Source: Microbacterium sp. Root553 (lineage in GTDB: Bacteria; Actinomycetota; Actinomycetes; Actinomycetales; Microbacteriaceae). From it: a DNA stretch of 64,000 nt. Below the pieces are notes generated by a model. The model searched no databases. It saw only the letters and a list, made by a program, of their open reading frames with translations, and was not told the origin of the DNA. The position numbers were made by a program, and so were the translations under genes. The stretch spans positions 1,640,470-1,704,469 of the forward strand of contig NZ_LMFY01000001.1 of NCBI RefSeq assembly GCF_001426995.1, read 5' to 3'. Shown here in pieces: positions 60,457-64,000 of the stretch (the first letter of the stretch is position 1; each line of letters starts with the position of its first letter).

Positions 60457-61152
60457 TCAGTTGCCGGCCCCGTACAGTGCGGCGATCTCTTTCGAACCCA
60501 TCCCCTGATCGTACGTGCCGTGCTGTGGCCATCCGGCGGGCGAGTCCTCCCACTCCTCCTGGCGGCCGTAGGGGAGGAGGTCCACCAGGCCGTGCAGGTG
60601 GCTGAGCCGCTCGGTGCCGCGGCCGTTCGTGTGCCACGTGCGGTACACGGTGTCACCGTCGCGCAGCAGGACGTTCACCGCGAAGCCCTCGTTCGGCCCG
60701 GCATCCATGTCCGTGCCGAAGGTGCTGTCGGCGCTCGAGTACCAGTCCATCCGATTGCCGACCCGGTCGCGATACGCCAGGGCTTCGTCGATCGGTCCGT
60801 TCGTCACGATCACGAAGCGCGCGTCGTAGTACCGCTCCAGCACGTCGAGCCGTGTGAACTGCGAGGTGAAGCCGGTGCAGCCGGGGCACTGCCACTCGTT
60901 GCCGTCGGACCACATGTGGTTGTACACGATGAGCTGCGGATGCTCGCCGAAGATCTCGGCGAGACCCACCGGCCCGTCGGCGCCGATGAGCGTGTAGGGC
61001 GGCAGCTGCACCATCGGCAGACGACGCCGCTGCGCGGCGATCGCGTCGAGTTCACGGGTCGCCGCCTTCTCGCGCACACGCAGTGCCTCGAGATCGCGAC
61101 GCCACGTCTCGGCATCGACGATGGGCGGAAGGGGAGACGGGGTGCTGCTCAT
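60457..61152 (-). CDS. DUF899 (thioredoxin-like) protein
   Basis: A 231-residue protein of the DUF899 family, a thioredoxin-like fold. HMWSDGNEWQCPGCTGFTSQF carries a CxxC pair, and the MDWYSSADSTFGTDM and GFAVNVLLRDGD segments are characteristic. RBS GGAGG is 6 nt before the ATG. The role is unknown, possibly redox. It ends 5 nt before the GH114 gene. Confidence 0.87.
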   Translation of the reverse strand: MSSTPSPLPPIVDAETWRRDLEALRVREKAATRELDAIAAQRRRLPMVQLPPYTLIGADGPVGLAEIFGEHPQLIVYNHMWSDGNEWQCPGCTGFTSQFTRLDVLERYYDARFVIVTNGPIDEALAYRDRVGNRMDWYSSADSTFGTDMDAGPNEGFAVNVLLRDGDTVYRTWHTNGRGTERLSHLHGLVDLLPYGRQEEWEDSPAGWPQHGTYDQGMGSKEIAALYGAGN

Positions 61153-61209
61153 GACGGACCTCCGGATGCTCGGGCGGTGAACTCAGTCTGCGCCCGGCCA
61201 CCGACACGG

Positions 61210-62616
61210 TCAACCGATGGGCGTCGAGGCTCCGTCGACCGTCTCGGCGGGCGCGTCTTCGGCCGGGTTGCGACGGATGCCGATCCACGACACCACGCCA
61301 CCGAGCACGAGCAGGCTCGCGGTGACCAGAGCGGCGTTGTGGAAACCCGCGAGATCGAGGGTGCCGCCGATGATGGTCGACAGCATCGCCACGACGAGCA
61401 GGCCCGCGACACGGGACACGGCGTTGTTGACGGCGGATGCGATGCCGGAGCGCGACTCGTCGATGGCCCCGAGGATCGCCGAGGTGAGCGGCGCGACCGT
61501 CAGAGACAGACCGAGTCCCATCACGATCATGGCCGGCAGCACCTGCCACCAGTAGTCGAAGCTCTCGGCGACAGTCAGCAGAAGCAGCGCACCCGCGGCC
61601 ATGACGATCGGTCCGACCGTCATGAAGATGCGGGGCCCGAACCTGCCCGCCCACGATCCGGCGCGTGAGCTGAGGAGGATCATCAGGATCGTCAGCGGCA
61701 GGCTGGCGAGACCCGCGGCGGTGGCGGCGAGCCCCGCACCCTGCTGCAGGTAGACGCCGACCACGAAGCCGTTGAGCGAGAGGGCGGCGTACACGAACAG
61801 GGTCGCCACGTTGCCCCAGGCGAAGTCGCGCACGCGGAACAGCGAGAGCGGCATGAGGGGAGCGGTCGAACGCTGCTGGCGCACCAGGAACCACGCGAAC
61901 AGGGCCGCCCCCGCGAGGCCGGGCACCCAGATCGCGGGGGACTGCCAACCGAGGTTCGGCTGCTCGATCAGCGCGAACACGACCGCACCGAGGCCGATCG
62001 CGCACAGGGCGCCGCTGAGCCAGTCGACCTTCACGCCGCTCGGCTTCTCGGCGAGCTTCAGACGCGACAGCAGCACCAGCGTGACGGCGATCGGGAGCAC
62101 GTTGATGAGGAACACGAACCGCCAGGACAGGAAGTCGACGAACAGTCCGCCCAGCAGCGGGCCGACCAGCTGAGCGCCGGTCGTGAACGCCGTCCAGGTG
62201 CCGATCGCGCGTGACTGCACGTCGGCGCGCATGGTCGCCGTGATCAGGGCCAGTGAACTCGGCACCAGCAGAGCACCGGCCGCTCCCTGCGCAGCCCGGG
62301 CGATGATCAGGATGAGCGGATCGGGCGCTGCGGCCACCGCGACAGACGCGACGCCGAACGCGATCAACCCGATGCGCATCACGAGCACCCGGCCATAGGC
62401 GTCGGACAGCGACCCCGCGAGGAGGATCAGGGCGCTGAGGGTGATCAGGTACGCGTCGACCACCCACTGCTGGGTCGTGATGCCGCCGCCGAGCTCCCTG
62501 CTGATCGCGGGCAGCGCGACGGTCACCACCGTCCCATCGAGGAACGTCACGAACGAGGCGAGCACGGCGACCGAGATCACCAGACGTTGGAGCGGGGCGA
62601 AGCGGGAGGTGGCCAC
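61210..62616 (-). CDS. DHA2-family MFS exporter
   Basis: A 468-residue MFS protein with about 14 segments: LDGTVVTVALPAISRELGGG (segment 1), LAGSLSDAYGRVLVMRIG (first loop), GPLLGGLFVDFLSWRFVFLINV (motif C and after). The GTG at 62616 lies 6 nt after a -10-like TAGTGT (62628-62623), so a leaderless message is likely. No regulator gene is adjacent. It probably exports small toxic compounds. Confidence 0.87.
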   Translation of the reverse strand: MATSRFAPLQRLVISVAVLASFVTFLDGTVVTVALPAISRELGGGITTQQWVVDAYLITLSALILLAGSLSDAYGRVLVMRIGLIAFGVASVAVAAAPDPLILIIARAAQGAAGALLVPSSLALITATMRADVQSRAIGTWTAFTTGAQLVGPLLGGLFVDFLSWRFVFLINVLPIAVTLVLLSRLKLAEKPSGVKVDWLSGALCAIGLGAVVFALIEQPNLGWQSPAIWVPGLAGAALFAWFLVRQQRSTAPLMPLSLFRVRDFAWGNVATLFVYAALSLNGFVVGVYLQQGAGLAATAAGLASLPLTILMILLSSRAGSWAGRFGPRIFMTVGPIVMAAGALLLLTVAESFDYWWQVLPAMIVMGLGLSLTVAPLTSAILGAIDESRSGIASAVNNAVSRVAGLLVVAMLSTIIGGTLDLAGFHNAALVTASLLVLGGVVSWIGIRRNPAEDAPAETVDGASTPIG

Positions 62617-62671
62617 AGCCAGACACTACTCCCGCCCGGGGACGGCCGGGGCGGCGCCGCCGACGCGCGCG

Positions 62672-63742
62672 TCAGAGCGTGGCGGTGCCCTCGAGGTAGA
62701 GGTCGCGCAGCCCCGCGGTGCCGTTCTCGGCGTAGGCGCGCAGCTGCCGCTGCGCTCCGGTGCCGTCCGTCGCGACGCGCGCGAGCCCCTCGGCGACGAG
62801 ATCGGCGTCGCCCAGTCGATCGAGGGTCGGGGTGAGACGGTCGAGCAGGCCCGCGCTGATGCGTCGGACGGAGGCGACCTCGCCGGTGAGCGGATCGACG
62901 AGTCGCGCATCCGGCCCGAATCGTGCGGCTGTCCACAGTGACGCGTCGATCACGTCGAGCGGCATCGGTGCCGCTGCGTCGAAGGCGTCGCTGGTCATGA
63001 TGCCGCGACACAGGGCGGCGGCGAGAAGGGTGTCTTCGGCATCGAGCTGCGCGTCGAACACCCGCACCTCGACCGTCGGGAAGCGCTCCGACAGTCGCAC
63101 CGTCCATGACAGCGAGCTCGCATCCGCGATCGCCCCCATCGAGACGAGCTGATCGATGCGGGTGCGGTAGTCGTCGAGGTCCTCGAAATGCGGAGGGCTC
63201 CACGACGACGGCAGCCTGTGGATCAGGATGCTGCGCCAGCTCGCGAATCCGGAGTCGCGGCCGTGGGTGAAGGGGGAATTGCCGGTCAGTGCGAGCAGGG
63301 TGGGCAGCCAGGCGCGGATGCGGTTGAGCACGCGTACGCGCTCCTCGTCGCCGTCGACCTCGACGTGCACGTGCACCCCGTTCACCTCGTGCTCGCGCGT
63401 GATCTCGCCGAGCTGCGCCGAGACGGCGTCGTAGTGGGGGGAGGACGAGACCACGAAGCGGTTGGGGGAGATGAACGGTGTGCCGGAGCAGGCGACGATG
63501 GCGCCGTGCATCGCGGCCGCGCGGCCCAGCCGACTGCGCGTTCGCCGCAGATCCGCCCTGGCCTGCTCGGTGGTGGTGACGGGCGCGGTGGCCGACTCGA
63601 GCTGGCACGTGAGGTACTCCGCGGTGAGGCCGGGACCGACCTCTCGCAGGATCTCGTCGCGCGCCTCGACGCTCATGCCCGAGGGGACGAGGGTCTGCTC
63701 ATCGAGCAGTACGAACTCCTCTTCGATGCCGAATCGGGCCAC
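62672..63742 (-). CDS. GCS2-type carboxylate-amine ligase (YbdK-like)
   Basis: A 356-residue member of the glutamate-cysteine ligase 2 family. FGIEEEFVLLD at the N-terminus carries metal and ATP ligands; EVNGVHVHVEVDGDEE and the end VEVRVFDAQLDAEDTL are further marks. Actinobacteria make mycothiol and rarely glutathione, so a different carboxylate-amine substrate is possible. The GTG start is 7 nt after TAGGTT (63755-63750), which overlaps the TAG stop of the next gene upstream. Confidence 0.85.
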   Translation of the reverse strand: MARFGIEEEFVLLDEQTLVPSGMSVEARDEILREVGPGLTAEYLTCQLESATAPVTTTEQARADLRRTRSRLGRAAAMHGAIVACSGTPFISPNRFVVSSSPHYDAVSAQLGEITREHEVNGVHVHVEVDGDEERVRVLNRIRAWLPTLLALTGNSPFTHGRDSGFASWRSILIHRLPSSWSPPHFEDLDDYRTRIDQLVSMGAIADASSLSWTVRLSERFPTVEVRVFDAQLDAEDTLLAAALCRGIMTSDAFDAAAPMPLDVIDASLWTAARFGPDARLVDPLTGEVASVRRISAGLLDRLTPTLDRLGDADLVAEGLARVATDGTGAQRQLRAYAENGTAGLRDLYLEGTATL

Positions 63743-63752
63743 GGGGGTGAAC

Positions 63753-64000
63753 CTAGTGGTCCCTGAGCGTGGAGATCAGCTTCTCTTTGCGCATGCGGCT
63801 GTAGCCCGACAGACCCAGCTCCTTGGCGCGGGCGCGCAACTCCGAGACCGTCCAGTCCTCGTAGTCGCCATGCTCTCCGCCGCGTCTGCCGACCGCGCTG
63901 CGGCCGTCCCTCGCCGCCGCATTCGAGATGCGCGCGGCCTTCTCCTTCGAGGCGCCGTCGTCTCGGAGCTCCTCGTAGAGCTCCGGATCCTTGAGCGAAC
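63753..64000 (-). CDS. Rho-N/SAP-like DNA-binding protein, 5' part missing
   Basis: This is a partial gene cut by the window end; 81 codons plus the stop are present. The C-terminal part reads TVSELRARAKELGLSGYSRMRKEKLISTL, a Rho-termination-factor N-terminal/SAP helix-loop-helix. The preceding segment has KAARISNAAARDGRSAVGRRGG, typical of small actinobacterial DUF7218-like proteins. It probably binds nucleic acid; the start is outside the window. Confidence 0.75.
   Translation of the reverse strand, partial: SLKDPELYEELRDDGASKEKAARISNAAARDGRSAVGRRGGEHGDYEDWTVSELRARAKELGLSGYSRMRKEKLISTLRDH

Noticed and set aside
1..64000. Mobile elements, CRISPR arrays, prophage, toxin-antitoxin pairs, tRNA or rRNA.
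   Set aside because: No transposase or integrase motif, no direct-repeat arrays with spacers, no cloverleaf with CCA end, no rRNA-like sequence was found by reading; a tRNAscan and repeat search would settle it.

Overview
The window is GC-rich, gene-dense actinobacterial DNA. It has many GTG starts, ATGA overlaps, short intergenic gaps and leaderless-type promoters. The gene content (an aztABCD-type zinc importer, a small protein of a type I know from Microbacteriaceae, several LacI-controlled sugar operons) fits Microbacteriaceae, most likely Microbacterium; this is inference from content, not a phylogeny. No rRNA, tRNA, CRISPR array, insertion sequence, phage gene or attachment site was seen. 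No gap without a gene exceeds 300 bases.

1-10.1 kb: a locus that looks built to take up and dismantle acylated rhamnosyl glycosides. It holds an MFS glycoside-type transporter with an SGNH esterase, a TetR regulator, a 1296-residue fusion of a type-B carboxylesterase with a GH3 beta-glycosidase, and a GH78 alpha-L-rhamnosidase. The sequence GTATCC-N4-GGATAC, or a near copy, occurs at all three promoters, which suggests one TetR regulon. None of the enzymes has a signal peptide, so the glycoside is probably imported intact. This is the strongest candidate for an undescribed system.

10.1-15.4 kb: zinc import. aztB, two aztD-like metallochaperone lipoproteins and aztC form one operon; aztA is divergent, and a Zur-box-like palindrome lies between them. 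15.4-19.5 kb: a small protein opposite a TetR gene with a 22-bp palindrome, a membrane-anchored protein, and a flavin monooxygenase-MarR-DUF3237 operon. 19.5-23.8 kb: a LacI regulator divergent from an amino-acid-type permease and a YtcJ-type amidohydrolase.

23.8-40.7 kb: two adjacent fructan loci, each with its own LacI regulator. The first (minus strand) has a CUT1 sugar ABC importer and an intracellular GH32. The second (plus strand) has a peptide-type (Opp-like) ABC importer, an intracellular GH32, a PfkB fructokinase and a Tat-exported GH32. Together they describe outside cleavage of levan or inulin, import of oligosaccharides by two transporters, inside hydrolysis and phosphorylation. 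In the second locus a 17-base operator-like element recurs inside the signal-peptide codons of the binding protein and brings a TTA codon with it.

40.7-64 kb: mostly housekeeping and accessory genes. These are DNA polymerase IV, an ArsR-phosphatase fusion, small membrane proteins and PAP2, a DHA2 exporter with MarR, an OpuC-like osmoprotectant system without its ATPase, MarR with Old Yellow Enzyme, DUF1684, ThrE exporter, alcohol dehydrogenase, CPBP protease, SRPBCC, an operon of three unknown membrane-anchored proteins, GH114, DUF899, a second DHA2 exporter, a GCS2-type ligase, and a truncated Rho-N-like gene at the right edge.
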